64,000 nucleotides of DNA from assembly GCA_023634235.1 (NCBI GenBank), contig JAMKCF010000019.1:6575947-6639946 (forward strand), given 5' to 3'. Numbering within the stretch: position 1 is the stretch's first letter; the number at the start of each line of letters is the position of its first letter. The notes below the pieces were generated by a model. The model was not told where the DNA came from. It saw only the letters and a list, made by a program, of their open reading frames with translations, and ran no database searches. Origin of the DNA: Pisaster brevispinus. Its lineage: Eukaryota > Echinodermata > Asteroidea > Forcipulatida > Asteriidae. Made by a program: the position numbers and the translations under genes. This document shows, in pieces, positions 1 through 12,700 of the stretch.

Positions 1-583
1 GGCCTCGTGGACTTTGATTGAACCTTATGATCAATGGAGCCGAACAGCCACCCACTGTGCTTTTGCAGTATACAGTTTACAAACGGGTCAACACACACGT
101 GGGCTTTAATGTCCGATTTCGACCAGAAGTTAAGGTCAAATGGTATCATCCCTGTGCAAAAGTTTGAGCAGGCTCACGAACCTACAACCAGGGTTCTGCC
201 CAGGATTTTTTCAGTGGCGGAAAAAAATGGGCGGGCGGGCGGGGGTGGGGTAGAGGCAGCAAAAAGCAGAGTCAAATGTCACTCATAAATATAAGATGAG
301 GTCACAGCTGTTACAATACCTAGCCTACCAGTAGTTTGATGCAAAATATTTGGTTGTACACTGGACACTTTACCAACAAAATCTCCCATGATTGATACTT
401 ATTTATCTACTAATGATTATTTAACTAGATATGTAAAGTTTAAAGTTTATATGAACTTTGGAAGTGTGCCTTTGGTAGCAGACAATGGACAGGAGAAGAA
501 GAAGTATTAAGTAATAAAAAACAAAAAACAAAAACAAGAGGTGTTCGGATTAAATTAGAAAGAATTTGGCTAAGTTAACTTAC
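1..583. other. LRRC9 intron, left edge of window
   Basis: No exon could be supported. There is a G-rich tract at about 228-252 (gggcgggcgggcgggggtgg). 350-420 is a copy of the repeat that also flanks the transposon at 26119-26185. The 84-codon open frame at 34-288 shows no domain and looks fortuitous. Confidence 0.4.
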
Positions 584-715
584 CATAAGTCAGATGATTG
601 TCCTTCTTCAAATCGCACATTGCCACCACTTTCTAGCTCAGCTAATAATCTCTTAATAGTAATCTCCGTTGTGTGTTTGACATTAGCAATAGCTTCACTG
701 TGATACACGTCCATC
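584..715 (-). CDS. LRRC9: LRRC9 coding exon 9 (last in window)
   Basis: 132 bp between acceptor gttattcag and donor GTAAGT. It encodes [19 protein letters not shown], then [20 protein letters not shown]. The ELE..GN.RFEEG motif matches the family. It ends in phase 2 (TTATG), so the gene continues left of the window. No further exon could be recognised in 1-583. Confidence 0.88.
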
Positions 716-3700
716 CTGAATAACATCAATCAAAGCATTACACACATTCAATTGTCAATAATAACTTGTTAATATCTCACTGAAACAACAGAGTCTGAAA
801 ATTTCAGTAGTGGTCTATATTTTGTGAAAAACAGTATCTGCAGCCGTCTTTACAATCAAATAACATGTGGACAACCATTTTAAGGATTTATCTTGCTGAG
901 TGATTCAACAAACAATTAACCCTCTTCAAGACTTTCTAATTAAAGACTCTGCTGACAGTCGGCTGACTCTCAAGGTTACTAAGAACCTGGCCAGTCTGTG
1001 ATAGCTCAGTTGGTCGAGTGCCGGCACACTAAACCGAAGGTTGTTGGTTAAAATCCCGTTCTAGCTATTTTTTTTGTTCAATCCAAAATTATTTTAAAAT
1101 TTACCCAGTCAGTTTCCCTTGTGGCTTATAACTTGATATTTGAAACAAGAATGTTGTGTTGACAAACACAAATGCCTCACTGATATTAATCTCATTCATC
1201 TTGAGTAGTTGCTCAGACAACATTCATTTTGCTTTAGCCATAATGAACTTTTTTTTTACCTAGGGGTCTAAAAACAATAGGCTTCTAAGGAATGCCAAGA
1301 CCAATTCCCACACCAAGTTTGAAGTTGAAGTACCAAGTCCTTCTCAAGATATTGCTCGGACAACAGTTCTTTTGTTTTAGCAATAGTGACCTTACATTTG
1401 ACCTGGGGCAATAGGGAGTCCAAAAACAAAGGCTTCCAGGAGATCCCAAGACCCGTCCACATACCAAGTTTGGAGCTGATATTCCAAGTCCTTCTTGAGT
1501 TATTGCTCAGACAAATTTCTTTTGTTTTAGCTATAATGACCTTCAGATTTAACTTAGGGGTCCAAAACAATAGGCTTCTGGGTGATCCCAAGACCAATCA
1601 CCACACACCAAGTTTGGAGTTGATATGCCAAGTACTTCTTGAGTAATCACTTCGACAACACGTCTTTTGTTTTAGCCATAATGACCTAAATATTTAATTT
1701 AGGGGTCCAAAAACAATAGGCTTCTTGGGGATTCCAAGACAGATCTACAAATCAAGTTTGGAGTTGATATGCCACGTACAACATCTTGAGTTATTGCTTG
1801 GAAACAAAACACACACACACACACGCATTTGTGGATCCCGTTAATTGAGGACTTCTCTTTGTTCTCCAATTGTTTGGTCTTAGTTTTTTTATTGCGACAT
1901 TCCCATTGGTTTTGTACATGAAAACAAAGCAAGAACATCCTTGCTCTGTTAAACACCTGGACCTTTTTGTTTAAGTCAACGGTTTCAACGGGTAGACATG
2001 CTCACAAACACCCCCAATATAGCATTAAAATACACACATGCACGCACGAACAAGGCAAACACTTAATGCTCCTATGGCTTTGCCGGCAGGTCATAATAAA
2101 AAAGTAGTATCCCCTTAAGATGATCCTCTGGCTGCAGCTTCCCAGGTTGTATTTTGAACTTAGGTGTGATCCAGCTCAAGTAAAATTTTCTTTGTTCAAC
2201 CCCAAATTAAATTTATTGATAAATCACACCAGTGATATTTTTTCATGGTGGATAACAACTGTACACATTTTTGGCTATTGTCCATGGCTTACTACCCGAT
2301 ATCCTCAGTTCCCACACTAACAAATTTGTAAATGACAGTGGCAGAATAAATGGACGGTTTTATCATTGACTGCAACATCGCTCATGAGTAACTTATGCCA
2401 GAAAAAACCACTGATCCTTGACAGACAATTAGAGGATCATGATTGGCCAGGGCCAAGTCTGCAGACTTGTTTAAATAAATAAAAATACCAAAAGGTCATT
2501 TCCTGTTTTATGTTACCAATAATGGCCTACCAGTTTGGTATATACAGGAGTCCACTGTTGTTTTGAATGATAAATAAACTGTGCAAGCCTGCAATATGAA
2601 TACATCTACATGTACATAGTACACACCTAAAGCAGATAGCTTTGTGCACAGTTGTTTCACCACATCACCTTACACAACCTGTGCAGAGCAGTTTAATATT
2701 TTTAAATGGTTGGTGAACTCACTGAAAGTTTTATCATAAGTAGGAGGGTTAAAATATATCAAAAACTTTTGACAGCAATTATGTTATAAGGGTCTCAAGG
2801 TAATCAAGATTGCTCAATATTCTTCAAGCACTTGTCAGCTTTGAATGCTTAGCTTCAATCGTAAGTTCATGCCCACACAGAACCCTTGTAACCTGTGAAG
2901 CCAATTCCAATAAATACCTTAATTATTGTGTATAGTGTAAAATACAGGGTTTCATATAGATGTGCATAAAAGATGAAGTTTGGTGTTCAAAGTGAGTCCA
3001 AAAGACAGCCAGAGGCAGTTCTAGGTAATACCATAATGAAGAGTGATTGTTTGACTTACTGTTGAATGAGTTGAGTGCACAGTTGTTTCCTCTCTTTCAG
3101 TGCTTGTAGTTTAGTGTGTAGCTTACCGACAGTCTTTCCTACACTGTCTATTGTTGTATCTTGTGTATCACTCTCTGTACCACTCCCATGCTGCTCTTCC
3201 TCATTATCATGCTGTAAATTACTGCCACTGGAGATCATCTTATTACTTTGCACTTCTGATGTGTACCTTTCAATCTAATTAACAAAAGCACATTATTCAA
3301 AACTGTAGAACCCCAAAAACCAGTTCGAAGTTAAAAAGCTTAAAGGGGCACACCGGCTTCGTTGGGCTATTTGGGCTACAAAATAGGCTAACATATGACT
3401 TCAAAGGTCTTCCAGGAATGGAGAAGAACGGTTCCTAAAAGAAACCATCAAATTTTGCCGTTTTTGAGCATTTTTCAAAAAACGAAGGTCACGTGATTTA
3501 TCCGAACCAAAAAAGTGGTTCGGATAAATCACGTGATCTTCGGAGATAGTTTTACTTCCAGCCGTATAAAAGTAAATTACTGAACCAAATTGAAATCTGT
3601 TTTTTTAAATATTGTTCATGAGTATTTGACAAAAAAGACTATGTATTCAGATTATTGATACAATTTGTAAATAATGATGAAAAATCGAACGTAAGATTCG

Positions 3701-6700
3701 CATTCAGAGAGTCCGTGCAACCGAAGCGTGTTTTACGGCGCACCAGCGTGGGAGCTAGCGGAACGTAAACCTTGGGGCATATCCCGTTCAGCCTGTGCCG
3801 TGTCTCGTGGGGCCAGAGAGACAAGCCCGGGCTTGCCGGTTTAGCCGTGAGCTTGGGAGCTTGTCGGAGGGGTAGGGAGCCAGACCAACAATTACGTTTT
3901 TTTAAGGAGATTTTTAGTCTGATACCCTAGCTATTATCCCCTAACTATTGCAACGTGTTGCCTGCGCTACACACGCGGGACGACGACGGAGAATAATATC
4001 CCATACAGCTGGTCTACTTCTATGATAGCTGCAGTGTCCAACCCCCCCCCCCCCCCACAATTGCTGCTTTTGCTGGCTTTCCCTTTGGATTTATCGTGTT
4101 TGTTTTTTTTACTTTTTACTTTTCGTTGGACCACCTTCTGGGTGTTTTTCCTTGCGATGTTTTTTGTACCGATCCTTGGATGTCGAAGAAACGTTCTCCA
4201 TTGCAAGTACACAGAATATAGTACGTCGTCGTACACAGAATACAGGTTGGGGTGCGTTTTCGCGGTCGTAACCAATAACTGTTTCAATGGCAAGTTCAAC
4301 CAAAACAGTTATTGGTTACGACCGCGAGCGGATTTCGACTAGGACTGACCATAGAGCAAGGAACCCATGCTCTATGGACTGACGTCCGTTCATGTCTGTT
4401 TTTTATTTACACGTGAATTTGTGCTTGATGGATAGGAAGTCTGGATCCTCATGCCTCGCCATTTTTATAATTTATACATAAACAGAGCTCCAGTCTACTT
4501 ACAACATTGCGCAACATTGTACGTAAACTTGACAGTTGCAACGGCTGGAAAAGCGTATAAGCTGACCTTTGACCGCATTTTGTTTTTTTCACATTTTTCG
4601 TTAATTACGTGATATTTTGATGATTTTTTTTACACGAACCATCTAAAAATTGTTGTCTGTCATTCCACATCACTATATTAGGTAAACAGTAAGCCGGTGT
4701 GTCCCTTTAATAATATCTTTTTTTGATACTAATATGATACTTTGCCCTGAATTAACCATACAATTTTGTGTTAAAAAATAGGGTATTGTATGGTACAATT
4801 GCCCCCAAATAAAGCAGATTACTACAAAAAGTATAGCAAATGGGTTAAATACAAGGAGTCTTGTATTTAAGTCCATACTTCGTGTCCTTGGTTCAAGTCC
4901 AAGGTCCATTCTGCATCTGAGTTATGAGTAAGGTTTAAAATTAAATGGGAAAAAGTATAATATGGATGGCACCAACAATGAAAAATCAAAATGAACAAAG
5001 AATGTTTTACTGGTAGAAAAGTGTTTAGACTCTAAATATGTAGGAGCCAAAGAGATGTTCCACAATCCACTAGGACAATCCTTCCAAGAAAACTATAACT
5101 CCCCCAACACCCCAAGATTACTGTACAGCAGCTCCTTGACCATTGCTATGATAATAGCCTTGTAGCATCACAGCAGCATGGGTTTCTCCCTGGTTGATCC
5201 TGCACTACAGCTTTGGTGCCAGCTACATCAAACTGGCTTCAAGCACTGGATTCAAAGGCCTTCACGGTGGATCTGGTTTCTCAGGACTTCACTCAGGCGT
5301 TCATTTCTATATGTCACATAATCTTAATTACAAAACCTAGTTACAATATTCTCTCTGCTGCAATTAACTGGATCAAATCTTTTGTTATGGGTCGAAAAAA
5401 GCGAATTGGGCATAAAGGTGAATCCTCTGACAGGCTCCCTGTTTCTTCAGGTGTACCCGGGTCTGTCCTTGTGCCCCTGACAAACTTATCAAGCACAGTC
5501 TTATGAAGACCGTCGGACTGTTTTCCTTGAACAGCAGAAGACAATATATTAACTTAGATTGGTTAGATTTCCAACAATGATTTCTGAGCTTAATAGTGAG
5601 ATAAGAACAACATCAATTACATAGCCTATTAATATTTTAAGAACCTTTGTATCTGACCATTTTTATAACAATGCTTAGCTTTTAGTCATATTACTGACGT
5701 ATACCCAGTTGTTAACTAATGTAAAGCTGCCTTCTGACTTTGTAATTCTTTTGTTTTTAATAGAACTTACAGCTTTTTTCTTGCTTGTTGCGTGTGTGTG
5801 TGTGTGTGAGCGTGTCTACCCACTGAACCCGAGGACTTTAACAAAAGGGATCCGGGTGTTTGACAGAGCGAGGACGTTCTCGCTTTGCTCATTTGTACAA
5901 AACTAATGGGGAGGTCACAAAAAAAAGTCCAAACAATGGGAGAACAAAGAGAAGTCCTCGATTTACGGGATTCACAAACATGTGGGCTCATATTCGGTAC
6001 CTTATGGAGACCAAGGACAAAACAAAAAAGGGAAAACAAAAGGTCTCCACCTGGAAATTCTAAAGACCGGGATGCTCCACAAGGAAATTTGTGTACAAAG
6101 TCTATGGGAAAATCTTAAGTACAGGGACAATGGAAAGAACAAAAGATGTCTCCACAGGGATATTTGAGACTGTGTGCCTTTACACATGCCAACTTACGGG
6201 ATATTTTTAACAATAGAACAATGCTACCCCACAAGGTTTTCTTTGTACAAGTGGTACCCCACAGAGGATTTCTTTAGAAAAGGGAATAATAGAACAACAA
6301 CGGAAGTACCCCGTAACTGCCATATGTGTGTGTGTGAGTTTGTTTTCACATTCAAACCGGGGACCTATAACAAAAGAGGACAATACCGGTTGGGTAAAGG
6401 TCCCCAGTTAGAAATTGTGTACAAAACCAATGGGAGCTGTTGCCAAAAAGTTAGAGTCCAAACAAAAGAGGGACAATAGGAGGTCCCCGATTGGAGGTGT
6501 TTACACACTTGTGTGTGTGTGTGGGTTAGCACACACACCGTTGTGGGGACTTTTACACAATGGAACAAAGGTCCCCACAACGTTTTTCTTTGTTAAACCG
6601 GGTCCCCACAAGGTAATTCTTTAGAAAAGGGAATAATAGAACAACAATAGCAAGTCCCCACAACTCTGCGTGCAAAAGACGCTGTGTGTGTGTGAGTTTG

Positions 6701-9700
6701 TTTTCACATTCAAACCGGGGACCTATAACAAAAGAGGACAATAGGGTCCCCGGTTGGCTAAAGGTCCCCAGTTGGAAATTGTGTACAAAACCAATGGGAG
6801 CTGTTGCCAAAAAGTTAAAGTCCAAACAAAAGAGGGACAATAGGAGGTCCCCGATTGGAGGTGTTTACACACTTGGGCAAGCGCTACATACGCAGTGTGG
6901 ACCTGAGAACAAAAGAGGTCCACATAATGTAGGGATCTGAAGCACTATGTGGACTTACACACGTCCACACAACGTCATTTGCAGTGTTGAGGAATAGGAT
7001 TTTCCTTAAGTGTACAGAACAAAAGAATGTCCACACAACGACTGCAAAACAAGACTTAATGTGTGTGTGTGTGTGCATTTTTTATGGTCGATAGTTGTGT
7101 TTGTAGGGATATTTTCCTGTGGTGACTTTTTGTGTGTGTTTGTCTGTCCTTTTGTTTTGTTTTGGGTTCTTTGCTTGTTTGTTTGTTGTGTATTTTGTGT
7201 GTTTATTTGCTTGTTGTTTTACTGACTGCATGTTATGTTGTTGTCTCTTTGTTTTGTAGGGTTGTTTGTTTTTGATCAATTTTATAAACATTTTTTTTTA
7301 AATTTTGTTAGTATTCTTATTCATGTATTTTTGTTTTTTATGACCAGGGGCTTGTGTAAGACCCTTTTTTTTTATGACAGTTTTTCAACATTTGTATTTC
7401 CCTGGACTACTCCTGGTCAAGATGTTTTTATTGTTAGAAAATTTAATACAAATAAAAAATAAAAATAGAGCTTAAGTGTTCGTAAAAACGAACACAGAGG
7501 GGTTTCGGATGGTGGAACAAAAACAAAATGTATATATATATCATACACCACGCCGCAATTTTATTTACCACACAGGCCATAGGACAGGAATTGTGTGCGA
7601 GAGAAATGCTTTGACAATACGTGGGACAAGAACGTTTTACCGTCTTCACGTTTGACACTGTAGCGTATTCAAAACGCGGTGCGGTGCGGCATCTCTGACA
7701 CATTGCACATAATTATTGTGGAAATACTTTGTATGTTGATTAGTTTTAATGGCCTGGAATAACCATTAGTTAACAAAATTATGTTTTAAAAATGATTCTT
7801 GTAACGTAACGTATTTTGAAAAATTGTGTTTAATTAGTTGTACTCTTTTTAGAGCCATTGGTTTTGTAGACATTTACAAAATGCGTATGAAAAAAAATGG
7901 TGTCATGGTGACTTCGTTCAATGTTTTAACCCAACAAACACATCTACGACTACAGTATCCAACAAGTATATTACACATGTATATTAAAAACAGTTTGATG
8001 ATCGAACATTTACTTTTTGAGATATGGTGTCAACATTGGCTATTTATATCACTATAACCGAGTCAATTATTTAGTCGTTCGATGTTTTAGTCCACTAAAC
8101 ACATGTACAGTATCCATTAAGAACATAAATGAAACTAGAAATGAGTTTGTAACGATCAAACACTGGGGTTTTGGCCGTTGTTGTCAATGTTGAATTAATG
8201 TAATAATTAATTTGACACCTGATGACAGCACGATGATGAAAACATGTTTTTCGTACGAACTTTGTTATAAGCTACAAGACGGCACAAAGTTTTTGACTTT
8301 TTGACATGTGGTTAAGGAAATGTATTTTTGTATTGAATTTTCTGATTGGACCAGACGAAAAGATCAAAGTTGGGTCATGTTTTTAATAAAAACAAATGTA
8401 TCATTAGCTCCAAGACGTCACAAAGAGTTTACTTCATGACATGTGGTTCACGAGATATGGACTTTAAATTTGAGAGCTTCCTGTTTGTACCGGAAGTAAA
8501 GGTGAAAGAGGGTGACATTTTACAAATTTAATGTGCCGTCAGTTACAAGATGGTACAAAAATTATAACTCTTTTACGTATGGTTAAGTTTTAAATAATAA
8601 ATTGTAAATAATAAACTACCATGCCAAGGCTAAAGTTATTAATAAGCTATACTGCACAGACCTTGAAATAAATTGTGGTGGGAGAATTCAATGAAATTGC
8701 GTGAGAACAGACCGCTAGTAATATCCAAAAACGCTTCCGTAGTTCGAGGACTCTCCACAAGCAAGAGGGCGCTATACAGGTTCACCATTACTGTAGAAGT
8801 GAAGTAGTGAACGAAAATGAAAGGTACAAAGGTCGAACGATGCCATGTGTACTGTGTGTGGACAATGGGCTATGTGTGGGTCTGGCCGTATGCAGCGTGT
8901 TACGATGCCTAGCATGGGAAGCAATGGCTGTGTGGTGTGGAGACCGTATGCGATGTACAGCGTGAATTACGTGCAATGTACACACACACACGACGATCAT
9001 GCTGGGTTGACGATACGTGTTTTTAAATCGTTAATATCGTCAACAAAGGATTAAAAACCCTCTGCTGAACTGCTGCTTGATCTAAGTTAGATCACGAGAT
9101 TTGATGTATTGTTTGTGTCTTTTAAGACTCTAGTTCCTGAGATCGAATGCTAACAAATTTCATGTGTAAATGCTATGAGACTTTTTCGGAAAGAAGTATA
9201 ATAATAATAACAGTGAAATATAATTAAAATCTCGACGAAAACAAAGGTGGTTTTGGCGGATGGCCGAAACCCCCAATAATAGTGGGAGAAAAAAATAAAA
9301 TTCTGTACGAAATCAATAGGCATTTGGGCTACCAGGCCGAAACCCCTAATAATTACATTTGCACATTCCTTATACTGGCAGGTATTATCGCTGAGAATTT
9401 TATACAGTAGCACCCTCTGCTGTCCTAACCATAGTCCCCCATACATGTATGCCTCATGAGTTTCCTCTCCTCTGCTATAAATCAAACATTCATGTATTGA
9501 GTGTAATGGGAACGGAGGGAGGAGTGCGCTACAGTAAGTATTCCATTCATAGACCCTTCCACTGTTGGGGGGGGGGGAGTCTACATCACTCTACTTTCCT
9601 GTAGAGCATACACAAGTATAGACTAGCACTGGGTTAGGTGGTAGGCATGCGAGATGCTATTGCATGGCTATAAGGTCACAGGACCCTGAAAAGGCCCTGC

Positions 9701-12700
9701 TGCCCCACGTGGTAGTCCTCAAACATACTTACGAACCCACTAGTACATGGGTGCATGGTGGGGTAGAAAGGAATAACTGTGGTTATCATGTAAAATTGGC
9801 CATAAAGGTATCAGAACAAGGAAACTCGCCTACATGTAGTGCTAGGGAGGTCCTGGCTAGCCTGTAGGCTAGCCGGTTGACTGGCCACCCTGAACACTGC
9901 CTTTCATGCTCTGCCCTCCATCTGGAGACATACTTTCAACTAGCAATCGGTGCTGCGAGTGTGACCCTGTGGCAAATTTCCATGTGAACGCACACAGTTG
10001 GCCAGAACATGTGAACTCCACCCCCCCCCCCCAATGATTGTTGTAGGCAAATACCATGGCATTTTTGCATCAAACCAGGACTGCATTTGCAATATTCAAG
10101 TCTGAAAAATGTTGGAGAGCGCTGGAGACTGCCAACATCTCGTGTACGTCGGGCATGATACCTGTACGGGTAAAATCGGGCAAGGTGTCGAGATTGGTCC
10201 CTCAGAGTGAGACAGTGCAGAGCCTGTATGGGGAGCTCCAAGGCAGTCCACTCTGCATTGCTGATGTCAAGCCAAGCAGACAGCACTCATGCCCCAAGGG
10301 TTGGGCCGCAGTAGCCTGTATAACAGTCAATCCTGGCACCATGTGATGGTCCTCAATGAGCAGGGAGGACACAGGTGTTTTAAGCCCACTGAACCATGGA
10401 GGTTAGTCTCTCTTGTCTCAAGAGGCCCCATGTCAGAGCCATGTTTTCCCAGCTGGCACAGGAGTGTGATAGTTAAACTTTGCCGGATCACCCTTTCCAT
10501 TGGGTGGTTCCGTGTAAGCTGGCCAGAGATGGAGACCATGTCAGGTCTCCTACTGGGCCAACGAAACTGCCAGTGCCCGCAAGCCGACTGTGGCTGTGGG
10601 TGCTAGACGGGAAACTGCGTAACCTCCGCAGGTGTTCGAGCAACTGCGCGTCATGGATAAAAGAGAGAAAATGATTCTCAATGCTACACTTGGAGTTCCA
10701 GGGTCTCTTATAATTAGTAATTTCCATCCTAAAACATTTCGAAGAATTCAGTTAACATTTCAAACTACAGACACTTGCTTCAAGCCTATTGTTGTAGAAA
10801 TGGAAATGACATAAAGTAATAAAACAAATCTTTTTAGACTCACCTCCATTATGTTAAAGCAAAGCAATCTGAGTCTTTCCCTTGTAGCTCTTGTTAATAA
10901 TCTCTTCTCTTTGTTAATATGATGTATCATGTCAGCTAATGTACGTTGGATTGTTTTGACACGCATGTTATAGTACATTTTCTTTTTCACAACAGTGGTC
11001 TGAAAACATTCAATAATACAGCATTAATTTATGATGCTACATGTATGATGAATTGCAAAAGCAAAAATTGTCATTAGTTTACAATCAAATCAATTCAAAT
11101 AAATTCAGGGTGCAAATGCACCCTGAAAACGCTAGGTGTTGGCAAAAACCATAACTATCATGTGAGAGGAATAAGGGCGATGTACAGAACTTATTGCTGT
11201 GAAAAGACATGTTTTAAAATTAACAGGCAATGCCATCATGCCATAGTGAAGTATAGAGTATGTATCAGATATTCACAAAAAGGGCTTGACATGCAACAGG
11301 AGAAAATTTAACAGCTATAATAACCAGAGTCTTATATAGCACACTTATAATAAGTTACTTATGGCGTTTGAGCAAAGAAACATTAATGACATATTTTTGA
11401 GATTTTTTAAGACCGATTTATGTAGCACCTTTAAGGGTTTATAAGGTGCTACAGACCCAAAGTATTTTTCTAGAGGTAAAATGGTAATTATGCTGCCAGG
11501 CAGGGCAGGTCATTCCAGGCCTGACACTTGGAAATCATGAACAAACATTCAATCTAACAATCACCATGACAACTGCAAATAATTACCTCTGCCATTTCCC
11601 TGAGACTCTGATTGGACACATCATATGAATCAAGCCTTTCAATATGAGGTAGATGATACATGACGTGGGTAGAGTAGTTACAGAGATAACATACTGGGTT
11701 AGGACCATACATAGGATCCTTTAAACCCAAGTGTTTCAATGAAGAAAGCCGCACAAGATGGGTAAGTTCCTGCAGTATGAAAATGCCAAATAAATTATAT
11801 ACAAACTCACAAACTGTACATGTACACTGTTGTCATAATTATCAACTTGTACTACATTGTGTGGGTAATCTCACTAAATGCCGAGTGCCTTTTGAGTAAC
11901 ATTTTCTTGTATACATGTACATTTATGTTTGACACATAACTAGCACTCCAGACAATAATGACCCATGTTAGAACCAAGAGGCTCAAGTGTGACCATGTAT
12001 TGTAGAAATTGGAGTCCGTGATTTTAAAATTCAATACTTTAACTCTGTTGTTGAGACCATGCATATCTGTAGCTAATTATCACTTTATTCCCACAAATGA
12101 CTGATTTTGTTGCTTTTTAACATACTCTTTTAAAATGAAAAAACAATCTCAAACATTTTGTCTTGTTTTGAAAGTAACACAAAATAGGTACTGTCAGACT
12201 GTATGATCAAGCTTAACACTGGGTGACATTTTACACACAAAACTTTTGAAGGCCACAGGAGCAGAGGGCCAATACAGCCATTTTCAAATTGTCCGTTTAG
12301 TGTAGCTGTAGATGTAACAAGTTATGTGTGGTACGGCTTCAGCAGTGGCATCAAAGTCTGGACATTTCATTGTGTTGTGTTCACCCTACATGCACTCCCA
12401 ATGTTACGCTTTTAATTTGCCCAGTAAAAAACAGGAACAGAAAGTTACTGAAATCCCAGTTCAAAATCTCCCAAATTCCAGACCTTCACCGTTTTGTCTG
12501 ACAGACCAGTGGATTATTAGTATGGGAGCCTAGTCTGAGATTCCAGCATACCATCACCCATTATTGATCATGGCTTTGTGGTCAAGAAGCTGGCTTAGTT
12601 GCACTGAACGAAAAACAAATTTTTCCAAAAGAGAAAAGTAAATCCCAGTGCATTTTGTGGGAGTGTTTGTTGTCTACAACAAAAGTATAATAGTGTGATA

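Larger units (their letters stand above)
3344..4706. mobile_element. TTAA-flanked non-autonomous DNA transposon, 1363 bp
   Basis: TTAA lies at 3340-3343 and 4707-4710. The inverted ends are AGGGGCACACCGGCTT and, on the minus strand, AGGGACACACCGGCTT. TTAA targets are typical of piggyBac-like elements, but no transposase is encoded and the family is not identified. Internally it has two strong hairpins (3484-3543 and 4261-4326), a C-run at about 4041-4056, and open frames (3639-3824, 3967-4299) with no domain. Confidence 0.75.

Noticed and set aside
6365..6940. Paralogous proteins sharing [12 protein letters not shown]
   Set aside because: Identical peptides arise on both strands from satellite copies and end in CA/TG runs. 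There are no splice signals or codon bias.
10056..10606. Overlapping open frames on both strands as a gene
   Set aside because: Higher GC lengthens random frames here. No start context, splice structure or domain supports either strand, and the interval lies in an LRRC9 intron.
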